DNA of 64,000 nucleotides from Rhodanobacteraceae bacterium. Its GTDB lineage: Bacteria; Pseudomonadota; Gammaproteobacteria; Xanthomonadales; Rhodanobacteraceae. The notes beneath the pieces are model-generated. The model made no database searches and was not told the DNA's origin. It saw nothing but the letters and a program-made list of their open reading frames with translations. The position numbers and the translations under genes were made by a program. Positions 35,742 to 44,236 of the stretch are shown in pieces; the first letter of the stretch is position 1; the number at the start of each line of letters is the position of its first letter. The stretch spans positions 1,054,001 through 1,118,000 of the forward strand of contig CP126120.1 in the NCBI GenBank assembly GCA_030123585.1. The letters are read 5' to 3'.

Positions 35742-37994
35742 TCACCTCGCCTTGCGCGTCAACGTGGCTTTGCCATCCGCCCCGCGGCCGATCGTGATGT
35801 CGTAGTGCCTGCCGCGGAAGGTGATGTCCTTCAGCGTCACCGATTTCCAGTCCGGCGGCAGGATCGGTGCGTATTCCGCATCGAGGCCCTTGTCGTTGAT
35901 GCGCAGGCCGCTCAAGCCATAAATGAAGCTCTGCACGAAGCCCGCCGAGGTCGCGAGGATGTAGCCGTTGTTGTTGTCCACGGTTTCGCTGCGGACGTTG
36001 AACGGCGGTTTCAAGTAACCGACCAGATTGCGATGGATCCAGTCGCCCACGGTCTCGGCCTCGCCCAGCTCGGCGGCGCCCACGGTCAGCATCACCATCA
36101 TCATTTCGTTGGGGTTGTCGCCGTGGGTCTTGAGCGCCTGCAACTGGAAGTCGAAATCGTTGCGCCGCACCTCGGGCGACATCGGCAGGTCGAGATTCGG
36201 ATACATCAGCCACGCCAGCGACGAACCCATCCAGGTGATCTTGTCGTGCGGCACCGAGGGATCGAAATCGTAGTGGCGCTGTTCCTTTTGGTCGAACGGA
36301 ATGTACATCTTCGAGGCGATCTCGGCCCACTTCGGATCAGGCGTCGCGCCTACCAGGGCAGCGGCCTTGGTCGCGATTTCCAATGCCTTGCGCGCCGCGG
36401 CATTGGTGAAGGTGTCGTTCGGCACGTCGTCGTAGGCTTCATCCGGCGAGGTGACGTGCAGGATTTCGTAGCGATCCCTGGCCTTGTCGTACGTGACGCG
36501 GCTCTTCCAGAACGTCGCGACGCCCTCGATCACGGGCCAGCCGTACTGCTTCAGCCAATCGCGATCGCCGGTCGCGAGGTAGTACTGCCACTGCGCGATC
36601 GCGATGTCGGCATTGACGTGGATTTCGCGGTAGACGCCGTAGGCGAAATGCGGCGTCACGTCGATGCCCTTCTGCGGATCGGATTCCCACGGATACATCA
36701 AACCTTTCGCGCCGTATTGGGCCGCACGTTCGCGCGCGCCCTGCATCGTGCGGTGCCGGAACATCACGATCGACCTGGCGCGTTCCGGATGCAACAACAG
36801 CAGCGCGGGAAACACCCACGAATCGGAATCCCAGAACACATGGCCGGCGTAGTTGGGCGTCAGCGCACAGGCGCCCATCGCCCACGCGGTGCCCACGGTG
36901 GTGTTGGACAGGATGTAGTAGAGGTCGGAATGCAACGCGCGCTGCACCGCCTCGTCGTGATCGACGACGATGTCGGCTTTCCACAGGGTATGCCAGGCGG
37001 CGACATGACGGGCGAGCAATTTGTCGAAGCCGGTAGCGCGCGCCTTCGTCGCGAGCGCAAGGTCGGCCTGCGCGTCACCACCCCAGTCCTGCCGCGATGC
37101 CGCGACATATTTGGTGAAGGTGTAGTTCACGCCCTTGCGCACCCCGACGACGAGGTTCAGCGACAGCACGTCGGGTGTCTTCACCAGCTTCACGCTTTCG
37201 ATTTTCAACCCGCGCGGCAATTCGATGGCGGCCGCTTCCGCCATCTTCAAACCATCCACGGCCTGGCCGTCGAGCCACAACGTCAATTGCTTCGCGTCAC
37301 CGCCATCGCCGACGACGCGCGTGGTGCCCGGATACCAGACGGGCGCGCGATCCGGCGTGGGGATCGGCTTGTCGTTGAGGTTCTGCCCACTGGCGATCAC
37401 CGCGTCGATCATCTGATCGCCGGTCATGCTGGCGATCGGGAAGCGCGGTTGATGGCCCGACCACAACCGGAACGGAAACCGCAACTGCACCGTGCCGTCG
37501 AACCGCGGCGTGATCGAGATTTGCGTCGCGGCGAGATGCGGATCGGCCTGGCTGACGAACGTCACCACTTTCACGTCGGTCGGATTCTTGACATACGTGA
37601 AGCGGTAGCGCGTGGTGAGCGTGCCGTCGTGCATGTTCAGTGTTTGCGAATAGCCGGAAAAGATCTCCGGGTCGAGACGCGTTGAATTCATCCAGCCCGT
37701 GCCGGGGTTGTAGTCGACCTCGCTCCAGCCCGGGATCGCGGCCGGCCGCGAGATGTCGCCTTGGGTGTAATCCATGAAGGCGACCATGTACGCACGATCC
37801 GGTTCGGTGCCGCGCACCGAGGTCATGGTCGAGAAGTAGCCGTTGGCGAGATAGGACGGGAAGTACGCGCCGAAATCCTTCGCCGTAGCCGTCAGCAGGA
37901 AACCCGGATCGGTGGCATTTCGTGCGAAGGCAGACGCGCACGGCACCAACACGAGCGCGAAAAGAAATGAATATGCGAGGCCGCGGCTTTTCAT
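35742..37994 (-). CDS. GH65-family glycoside hydrolase, copy A
   Basis: A 750-aa secreted GH65 enzyme, signal peptide 1-25 (FLFALVLVPCASAFA). It aligns with copy B along its whole length, e.g. LTATAKDFGAYFPSYLANGY against LTATSKDFASYFPGQLANGY. FWDSDSWVFPALLLLHP, YPWES and the catalytic Glu in REIHVNADIAIAQWQYY (near 457) are present. The ATG at 37994 has GGAG at good spacing. It is the first enzyme gene after the TonB receptor on the same strand. Likely cleaves an alpha-linked glucose disaccharide (trehalose-, kojibiose- or nigerose-like) in the periplasm; the exact linkage is not determinable. Confidence 0.9.
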   Translation of the reverse strand: MKSRGLAYSFLFALVLVPCASAFARNATDPGFLLTATAKDFGAYFPSYLANGYFSTMTSVRGTEPDRAYMVAFMDYTQGDISRPAAIPGWSEVDYNPGTGWMNSTRLDPEIFSGYSQTLNMHDGTLTTRYRFTYVKNPTDVKVVTFVSQADPHLAATQISITPRFDGTVQLRFPFRLWSGHQPRFPIASMTGDQMIDAVIASGQNLNDKPIPTPDRAPVWYPGTTRVVGDGGDAKQLTLWLDGQAVDGLKMAEAAAIELPRGLKIESVKLVKTPDVLSLNLVVGVRKGVNYTFTKYVAASRQDWGGDAQADLALATKARATGFDKLLARHVAAWHTLWKADIVVDHDEAVQRALHSDLYYILSNTTVGTAWAMGACALTPNYAGHVFWDSDSWVFPALLLLHPERARSIVMFRHRTMQGARERAAQYGAKGLMYPWESDPQKGIDVTPHFAYGVYREIHVNADIAIAQWQYYLATGDRDWLKQYGWPVIEGVATFWKSRVTYDKARDRYEILHVTSPDEAYDDVPNDTFTNAAARKALEIATKAAALVGATPDPKWAEIASKMYIPFDQKEQRHYDFDPSVPHDKITWMGSSLAWLMYPNLDLPMSPEVRRNDFDFQLQALKTHGDNPNEMMMVMLTVGAAELGEAETVGDWIHRNLVGYLKPPFNVRSETVDNNNGYILATSAGFVQSFIYGLSGLRINDKGLDAEYAPILPPDWKSVTLKDITFRGRHYDITIGRGADGKATLTRKAR

Positions 37995-38149
37995 CGCGAT
38001 GCTCCGGTGTTCGGCTGGGGTACACGGCACGCAGCCGGCAGGTTGGGGGAGCGGCTCTTGCGAACCCCGACGGACGAACCGACAAGGCCGGGTTTCGCCC
38101 GCGGGAAAGCGCGGGCTCAACCCAACCTGCGAACTGCCGCTGCTGCCGC

Positions 38150-38181
38150 GGCCCGGATCGTCATCAAGCGCGATCCGGGCC
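38150..38181. terminator. Strong hairpin after the TonB receptor gene
   Basis: GGCCCGGATCG (38150-38160) pairs perfectly with CGATCCGGGCC (38171-38181), an 11-bp stem with a 10-nt loop, 15 nt beyond the receptor stop. The - strand lacks a U-tract after it. It may lower expression of the downstream glycosidase genes or stabilise the receptor mRNA. The rest of the 201-bp gap up to the GH65 start shows nothing clear. Confidence 0.5.
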
Positions 38182-38195
38182 TTTCACGGCGATTT

Positions 38196-40802
38196 TCAGA
38201 ACTGGTACTTCGCCTGGAAAAACACCTCGCGTCCGGTCAGCGGGCGCGCCATCAGCACGCCGCCGATACCGGCGTTGACGCCGGCAAAGCGCGCGTTGCC
38301 TTCGGTCAGGCCGATCGCATTGGTCAGGTTGGTGCCTTGCAGGCGGAACTGCCAGTTCGGACCATAGTCGGCCATGATGCCCGCGCCGAGCGTGTGGAAA
38401 TTGCCCAGCGGCTGCAACCCGGTCTGGTCCTCGTAGCGCTGGCCGGCATACTCGTAGGTCAGGAAGCCGGTGACGCTGCCCCAACTGGTCGGCAGCGTGT
38501 AGCTGGGCATGAACAGGTAGCGCACCTTGGGCTGGCGCTGCAGCGGCTTGCCGTCGAAGCTGACGCACTGGGTGTTGCCGTTGATGTCGACGAACGTCGA
38601 GCAGGCGTTGTGGTGGGTGTAGTGCCCGTCCATGTAATCGGCGATCAATTTCAGGTGCAGGTTCTCGATCGGCGACCACGTGCCGTTGAAGTCGAGGCCG
38701 TGGGTGTTGGCGCCGTAGTTGGCGATGGCGCCGATCGGGACGCCGCTCGGGGTCGTCTGCTGGTACTGCAGGCCGGTGAACAGGCGGTGGTAGACGCTGA
38801 CGTCCACGAACACCGTTTGCGACTGGAACTTGAAGCCGGCCTCCATGTTCTTGATCTTCTGCATGGGCGAGAAGTTGCCGTTGGCGCCGCGGATGCCGTT
38901 GTCGAAATCGTTGAAGTGACCGCCGGTATTGGCGCGAACGTACGCACTCATGTTGTCGTTGAACTGGTAGTTCGCGCCGGCGGTGAACGAGGAGTGGGTC
39001 TTGTCGTAGTGCTCCATGTCCCAGGTGCCGTTGCACACCGGCGTGCTGTTGTCATACAGCGTGTTCGGATTGCCGTCGAGGTCGACGGGCGAACGGTTGC
39101 AGGTCCGCTGGTGGACATCGATGTTCTCGACGCGCCCGCCGGCCTGCAGCAGCCACGGGCCGATGGTCCATGAATCCGACAGGTAGAACGCCTTGTTGGT
39201 ACCGGTGCCCGCCTCGACGATGTTGTAGTTGCCGTTGAAGTTGTAGAACCCCTGCGGATTGGCCACCACGATGGTCTGCCCGTTCTGCTGGTAGGTCAGT
39301 CCGATCGGCTGGGTGTTGGGCTGGTTGAGCATCAGCATGTTGTTGCCCAGCGACCAGTTGTCGTGGTCGGTGTAGCGTGCCAGATAGACGCCAGCCGTGA
39401 GCGTGTTGCCGCTGAAGATTTCCTTGCTGATCCGCAAATCGTTGTTGAGACTCTTCAGGCGCTTCTGGATATACCACCAGCCTTGCCCGATCACGCTCTG
39501 GTCCAGCGGCACGGTCTGGCCATTGGGCAGCGTGGCCGAGACGTCGTAGCCGGGCGGCAGGCCCTGCCCATTCGGCCCGAGATTGTTGGTGTCGTTCGCG
39601 GTCGCGCCGTTGCAGTAACCCGCCGGCTGCGCAATCTGGCAACCGTACAGGAAATACCCCAGCGGCCTCGGGTTGGGGCCGGAGAACAACGCGTTGGTCG
39701 GCAGGTCGCCGCCGAAATACAGGAAGTGGTCCGAGATGGTCCACGAACCGAGCGAGGTGTCGAAACTGCCGCCGAAGTAGTTCAGGTTGCCGCCGCGGCC
39801 ATTGGCGAGGTTCGCGTTCTCGAGATAACCCAGCGGATTCGGCAACTGCACGTTCTGGATCGCGCGGCTCCCGTACGTGCCGGTCGACGGGTCAAACCCC
39901 GGGTAGCCGGAAAAGCTGCTGCCCGAACCCTGGATCATCGGGATCGGCACCATGAACTGGTTCTTGTCGTTGAGCTTGCGCGCCCACAGCATGAACGAAC
40001 CGTTGTCCCAATCGTGACTCAGCGTGGCGGTGAGTTGGCCGCCCTTGTCGGCCTTGAACTGCGGGTCGCGCACGCCATCGGACACGCGGTAGAACCCGCC
40101 GATGCTGGCATACCAGCCGTCGGCAAGCTTGAATCCGTAGAAGCCGTCGACGCGCCACAAGCCCTCGTCGCCGTAGGTGAGGCCGACGTCGCCGGACGGC
40201 GTTGCCGTGCCCTGGCGCAGGATGAAGTTGGCGGTGGCACCCATCTGGCCGGGGCCGAACACGGCACCCGGGCCGCCCTGCACGATTTCGACGCGCTGGA
40301 TGGTGTCATCGAGCCTGAAAAGCGAGCTCGAATCCATGAATGACAAGGACGGCATGCCGTAGATCGGCGAACCATTGATCATGTTGGTGAAGAACGGCGC
40401 ATCACCGCCGCCGGGGAAGCCCGCGATTTCGATGTTGGCGCCGGTCTGGCCGCCCGTCGATTCGGGCCAGATGCCCGGCGAAATCTTCAAAAGGTCGGCA
40501 ACGCTGACCGGATTGGCTTGCTGGATTTCTTCCCGGTTGGCCGTGACGATGTTGTAGCTCGCGTCCAGCTTCTTGACCCCGGTCGCGCTGGCCGTCACCA
40601 CCACGGTCTGCAGGGTCTGGGTCTTTTCCTGTTTCTGCCCCTGGTTCTGGGCAGTCGCGGTTTGCGCGGAAGTGCCGCCCGCGGTCTGGGTGTTCTGGGC
40701 GGTTGCCGCGTTCGCATCGGCGCCCGCTGCCCAAGCGGCCGGTGACAGCGCCGCGATGATGGCACTTGTCAGCGCCAGCCTGATCAACTTGTCGCTCTTC
40801 AT
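38196..40802 (-). CDS. TonB-dependent outer-membrane receptor
   Basis: An 868-aa receptor for energised uptake across the outer membrane. Signal peptide 1-25 (ALSPAAWA), a Gln/Thr/Ala-rich stretch, a TonB-box-like TVVVTA near 67, a plug domain (VSVADLLKISPGIW, then RVEIVQGGPGAVFGPGQMGATANFILR) and a 22-strand-type barrel ending in EVFFQAKYQF with the terminal Phe needed for BAM insertion. GGAGG precedes the ATG at 40802. It heads the run GH65-GH65-esterase-TPR-oxygenase and is divergent from a LacI regulator, so its ligand is most likely an alpha-glucoside. Confidence 0.95.
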   Translation of the reverse strand: MKSDKLIRLALTSAIIAALSPAAWAAGADANAATAQNTQTAGGTSAQTATAQNQGQKQEKTQTLQTVVVTASATGVKKLDASYNIVTANREEIQQANPVSVADLLKISPGIWPESTGGQTGANIEIAGFPGGGDAPFFTNMINGSPIYGMPSLSFMDSSSLFRLDDTIQRVEIVQGGPGAVFGPGQMGATANFILRQGTATPSGDVGLTYGDEGLWRVDGFYGFKLADGWYASIGGFYRVSDGVRDPQFKADKGGQLTATLSHDWDNGSFMLWARKLNDKNQFMVPIPMIQGSGSSFSGYPGFDPSTGTYGSRAIQNVQLPNPLGYLENANLANGRGGNLNYFGGSFDTSLGSWTISDHFLYFGGDLPTNALFSGPNPRPLGYFLYGCQIAQPAGYCNGATANDTNNLGPNGQGLPPGYDVSATLPNGQTVPLDQSVIGQGWWYIQKRLKSLNNDLRISKEIFSGNTLTAGVYLARYTDHDNWSLGNNMLMLNQPNTQPIGLTYQQNGQTIVVANPQGFYNFNGNYNIVEAGTGTNKAFYLSDSWTIGPWLLQAGGRVENIDVHQRTCNRSPVDLDGNPNTLYDNSTPVCNGTWDMEHYDKTHSSFTAGANYQFNDNMSAYVRANTGGHFNDFDNGIRGANGNFSPMQKIKNMEAGFKFQSQTVFVDVSVYHRLFTGLQYQQTTPSGVPIGAIANYGANTHGLDFNGTWSPIENLHLKLIADYMDGHYTHHNACSTFVDINGNTQCVSFDGKPLQRQPKVRYLFMPSYTLPTSWGSVTGFLTYEYAGQRYEDQTGLQPLGNFHTLGAGIMADYGPNWQFRLQGTNLTNAIGLTEGNARFAGVNAGIGGVLMARPLTGREVFFQAKYQF

Positions 40803-41178
40803 GACAGTCCTCCAGCGAGATGAGAGATTCGTGACATCACACCCGGCAGGCTTTTCATGAAGCTTTTATTCAATCGGGAGCGAGCGGTTCGCGGCAACCG
40901 CTTGCGCGAATCGCCCGTGGCCCGCCGATACCCACTGTGCCTGCTCTGGAACCCAAACGCGTGCGTTCCTTCCGTTCACCAGGGAACGGACCGAAACGCA
41001 CCATGCTTCGCAAACACTTCAAGATTCCGCCACGGCCATGTCGATTGCACAAGGCCGCCGTGCCGGATCGAACTACGCACGACACCGTCGTCGATGACGG
41101 TCGGATGCTCCCGCCCACCTCCATGACTTCAAGCCAGCCACCCTGGATGGCGCATGCCGTGCAGTTTGGCTTTGCCGA

Positions 41179-41190
41179 GACAGCGCTGTC
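41179..41190. promoter_or_regulatory. Candidate LacI-type operator O1
   Basis: GACAGCGCTGTC is a perfect 12-bp even palindrome with central CG, the general shape of LacI/GalR operators. The core GACAGCGCTG followed by (T/A)CA recurs at 41380-41392. Confidence 0.55.
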
Positions 41191-41378
41191 AATCTGCGCT
41201 GCACCACCGCGGAGCGGCTCCCGAACACGCGGCCGGATGCTGCGCCAAACGTGAAAAAATCATGATCGCCCTAGTGCAGGGCTGCTTCCATCCTGCTGCG
41301 CTGCAGCAAAACTAACGGCAGAAATTCCTGCTGTTGCCAAACCCCGAAGCTGTGCCACACTGTGGCTTGGTCAAATCA

Positions 41379-41392
41379 TGACAGCGCTGACA
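41379..41392. promoter_or_regulatory. Candidate LacI-type operator O2
   Basis: TGACAGCGCTGACA matches operator O1 in its core and lies 28 bp before the lacI start, where binding would block its transcription. The two sites are 201 bp apart, so looping is possible. Confidence 0.55.
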
Positions 41393-41420
41393 TTGTGCGT
41401 CGCGCCGGACAGAGGGGTGC

Positions 41421-42464
41421 ATGGTGGGGTCCGCAACACTCGACGACGTTGCAGGCAAGGCTGGCGTTTCCGCGAAGACGGTGTCGCGGGTGGTCAACGG
41501 CGAGCGTTCGGTGCGCCAGCAGACGCGCGAGCGCGTGCTGCGCGCGATCGAACAACTCGGCTACCGCCCCAACCCGCTCGCGCGCGGATTGAGCGGCGCG
41601 CATGCCTACACGGTCGGCCTGCTCTACGACAACCCCAACGCCTACTACATCATCGCGATGCAGCAGGGCGCGCTCGCGGCCTGCGACGACCTGCACTTTG
41701 GCCTGCAGATCCGTCCTTGCAATTCCCGTTCGCCCGCGCTGGCCGAGGAACTGCGCGATTTCGTGCACCGCTATCGCCTTTCCGGCCTGGTGCTGACGAC
41801 GCCGGTATCGGAACGCACTGCGTCGCTGCGCAGGCTGGCCACGTACGACATTCCGTTCGTGCGGATCCTGTCGGCCCCGCGCAATCCCCTCGACGAATCC
41901 CCGTGTGTCTATGTCGACGACCGCGACGCCGCGTACGCCATCGTGACCCACCTGCTCCAGCTCGGCCACGTCAGGATCGGCTTCCTGCAGGGCGGCAAGC
42001 ACCACCACGCCAGCGCCGAACGCCTGAGGGGCTACAAGGATGCGCTGCGCGACTACCGCGTGCCGTTGCGCAAGGAGTTGATGGTCGAAGGCGACTACGT
42101 GTTCGACGACGGCTTCCGCGGCGCGCGGCGCCTGTTCGACCTCGCCAAACCGCCCACCGCGATTTTCGGATGCAACGACGAGATCGCCGCCGGCGCGCTG
42201 GCCGCGGCGCAATCGGCCGGCCTGCACGTGCCGTACGATGTCTCGATCGCCGGATTCGAGGACAGTCCGTTTTCGCGCCACTCGTGGCCGCCGCTCACCA
42301 CCGCGCGCCAGCGCGCCGACGTCATCGTCGAACGCGCCACGCGGATGCTGATCGCGCGCATCAACGGCGACGAGGTCGAGAATGCGGGCTTCACCCCCGA
42401 ACTGGTGGTGCGCGGATCGACCGCTCCGCCGCGCCCGAAACCGCGCCAGCGCAAACGGCGGTAA
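41421..42464 (+). CDS. LacI-family transcriptional regulator
   Basis: A 347-aa regulator. The N-terminal LacI helix-turn-helix and hinge are at 5-60 (TLDDVAGKAGVSAKTVSRVVNG), followed by a periplasmic-binding-protein-like ligand domain (FGCNDEIAAGAL near 245). Relatives in proteobacteria repress TonB-receptor sugar loci and are released by the sugar. It heads a + run with the GH37 gene (36-nt gap) and the MFS porter, and is divergent from the receptor gene. The inducer could be trehalose, a related disaccharide or glucose. Confidence 0.93.
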   Translation: MVGSATLDDVAGKAGVSAKTVSRVVNGERSVRQQTRERVLRAIEQLGYRPNPLARGLSGAHAYTVGLLYDNPNAYYIIAMQQGALAACDDLHFGLQIRPCNSRSPALAEELRDFVHRYRLSGLVLTTPVSERTASLRRLATYDIPFVRILSAPRNPLDESPCVYVDDRDAAYAIVTHLLQLGHVRIGFLQGGKHHHASAERLRGYKDALRDYRVPLRKELMVEGDYVFDDGFRGARRLFDLAKPPTAIFGCNDEIAAGALAAAQSAGLHVPYDVSIAGFEDSPFSRHSWPPLTTARQRADVIVERATRMLIARINGDEVENAGFTPELVVRGSTAPPRPKPRQRKRR

Positions 42465-42500
42465 TCGACGACCAACCTGCACCAGCAAGAGGAACCTGCC

Positions 42501-44174
42501 ATGAAAGTTCGCTCGCGTTGCATCGCTTTCGTCTTCACGGCACTCGCCGCTTCCGCCGCGTTCGCGGCCACGTCCGATCCGGCCCGGACCCGCAGCTACA
42601 TCGACCATGCCTGGAGCACCCTCACGCGCTCGGTCGACGAATGTCGCGCGTTGATCGATCCCAAGGTGCCGTCACACTCGGTGGTGTATCTGCCGGCGCA
42701 GGTGTCGCCGCCGGCATCGTTGACGCAAAGCGCCAAGCGTTGCGGGGTGCACATCGAGAACCTGCCCGCGCCCATCAAGCAGCTCGGCGATTTCGATCCC
42801 ACCACGCTGGCCACGCAAGGCCTGCTTTACGTGCCTTATCCTTACGTCGTGCCCGGCGGCATGTTCAACGAGATGTACGGCTGGGACAGCTACTTCATCG
42901 TGCTGGGACTGGTCGCCGACCACCGCAATGCGCTTGCGCTCGACATGGTCAACAACGCACTGTACGAAGTCGAGCATTACGGCGGCGTGCTCAACGCCAA
43001 CCGCACCTACTATCTCAGCCGCTCGCAGCCGCCCTTCCTGTCGGCGATGATGACCGCGGTGATGGACGACCCTGCCAGCTTCAAGGACGCGGCCGCGAAA
43101 CGCGCCTGGCTGGAACGCGCCTACCCGCTGGCCGTGCGGAATTACGAGATCTGGACGCGCAAGCCACACCTCGCGGGCGACACCGGGCTGTCACGTTATT
43201 TCGACTTCGGCCACGGGCCGGTCATCGAGGCGCAGAACAGCGACTACTACGTCGGCGTGATCCGCTGGCTGCTCGCGCATCCATCCGAGAATCCCGGCTA
43301 TCTGATCAAGGCCCCGCAGCATCCCGATGCGGCGCAAGCCGAAAAATTGAAGACCACGAGTTGTGACGTCACCACCTCGAAGGTTTGCGCGGGCGACTGG
43401 CTGGACGGTTACCGCCTCACCGCCGACTACTACCTCGGCGACCGCGCGATGCGCGAATCCGGTTTCGACACCGACTTCCACTTCGGACCGTGGGGCGGTT
43501 CCACCCACCACTACGCGGGCGTGGGCCTGAACAGCCTGCTGTATCGCTACGAACGCGACCTGCAGGACTTCGCGAAAACCCTCGGCAAGACCGCCGACGC
43601 CGAACGCTGGGCACGCGCCGCGGACGCGCGCCGCGCGGCGATCGACAAGTACCTGTGGCACGCCGACCAGGGGCGCTACATGGATTGGGACTTCGTGGCC
43701 GGCAAGCCTTCGACCGATCCGTACCTGACGATGTTCTATCCGCTGTGGGCGGGCGTGGCATCGAAGCAGCAGGCCGACGCACTGGTCAAACAGCTTGCGT
43801 TGTTCGAACACAAGGGCGGCCTCGCGATGAGCACCCGCGACACCGGCGCGCAGTGGGATGCGCCGTTCGGCTGGGCGCCGACCAACTGGATCGCCGCCAA
43901 GGGCCTCGATGACTACGGTTTCAAGCGCGACGCTACGCGGATCTCCTGCGAGTTCACCGGCACGATCGACCGCAGCTTCGCCAAGGACGGCACCATCCGC
44001 GAAAAGTACAACATGGTGCTCGGCAACGCCGACGTGAAGATCACCGCGGGTTACAAGGCCAACGTGATCGGCTTCGGCTGGACCAACGGCGTGTACCTCA
44101 AGATGCGCCATCTGATCGAAGCCGACGGCGGATGCAACGCGGCGGCGCCCGCGCGAGCCGCCGCCGCGCACTGA
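42501..44174 (+). CDS. GH37 trehalase-family glycosidase (periplasmic)
   Basis: A 557-aa inverting glycosidase expected to hydrolyse trehalose or a close analogue to glucose. Signal peptide 1-22. Trehalase signature 1 is at 118-132, PGGMFNEMYGWDSYF, where the usual Arg of PGGRF is Met. Signature 2 is QWDAPFGWAP near 450. The catalytic-acid segment is ESGFDTDFHFG instead of the usual SGWDxSxRW, and REKYNM supplies the catalytic Glu. Both deviations touch substrate-binding positions known from E. coli TreA, so strict trehalase activity is not assured. ATG 42501 has AGAGGAA. It precedes the MFS gene (62 nt). Confidence 0.88.
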   Translation: MKVRSRCIAFVFTALAASAAFAATSDPARTRSYIDHAWSTLTRSVDECRALIDPKVPSHSVVYLPAQVSPPASLTQSAKRCGVHIENLPAPIKQLGDFDPTTLATQGLLYVPYPYVVPGGMFNEMYGWDSYFIVLGLVADHRNALALDMVNNALYEVEHYGGVLNANRTYYLSRSQPPFLSAMMTAVMDDPASFKDAAAKRAWLERAYPLAVRNYEIWTRKPHLAGDTGLSRYFDFGHGPVIEAQNSDYYVGVIRWLLAHPSENPGYLIKAPQHPDAAQAEKLKTTSCDVTTSKVCAGDWLDGYRLTADYYLGDRAMRESGFDTDFHFGPWGGSTHHYAGVGLNSLLYRYERDLQDFAKTLGKTADAERWARAADARRAAIDKYLWHADQGRYMDWDFVAGKPSTDPYLTMFYPLWAGVASKQQADALVKQLALFEHKGGLAMSTRDTGAQWDAPFGWAPTNWIAAKGLDDYGFKRDATRISCEFTGTIDRSFAKDGTIREKYNMVLGNADVKITAGYKANVIGFGWTNGVYLKMRHLIEADGGCNAAAPARAAAAH

Positions 44175-44236
44175 AGTATGCGCAAGCCAACGACGACCAC
44201 GCTTTCCGCAACGCCAACCCCGAGGGGTACGCTCCG

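Larger units (their letters stand above)
40803..41420. promoter_or_regulatory. 618-bp divergent regulatory region
   Basis: This is the long gene-free stretch between the TonB receptor (-) and the LacI gene (+). It holds both start-proximal ribosome binding sites (GGAGG for the receptor, GAGGGG for lacI) and several short palindromes: GACAGCGCTGTC at 41179-41190, GCAGAAATTCCTGC at 41318-41331 (12 of 14 symmetric), GCCACA-C-TGTGGC at 41354-41366 and TGACAGCGCTGACA at 41379-41392. Short frames within it have no recognisable protein features. Promoter boxes were not assigned with confidence. Confidence 0.6.
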
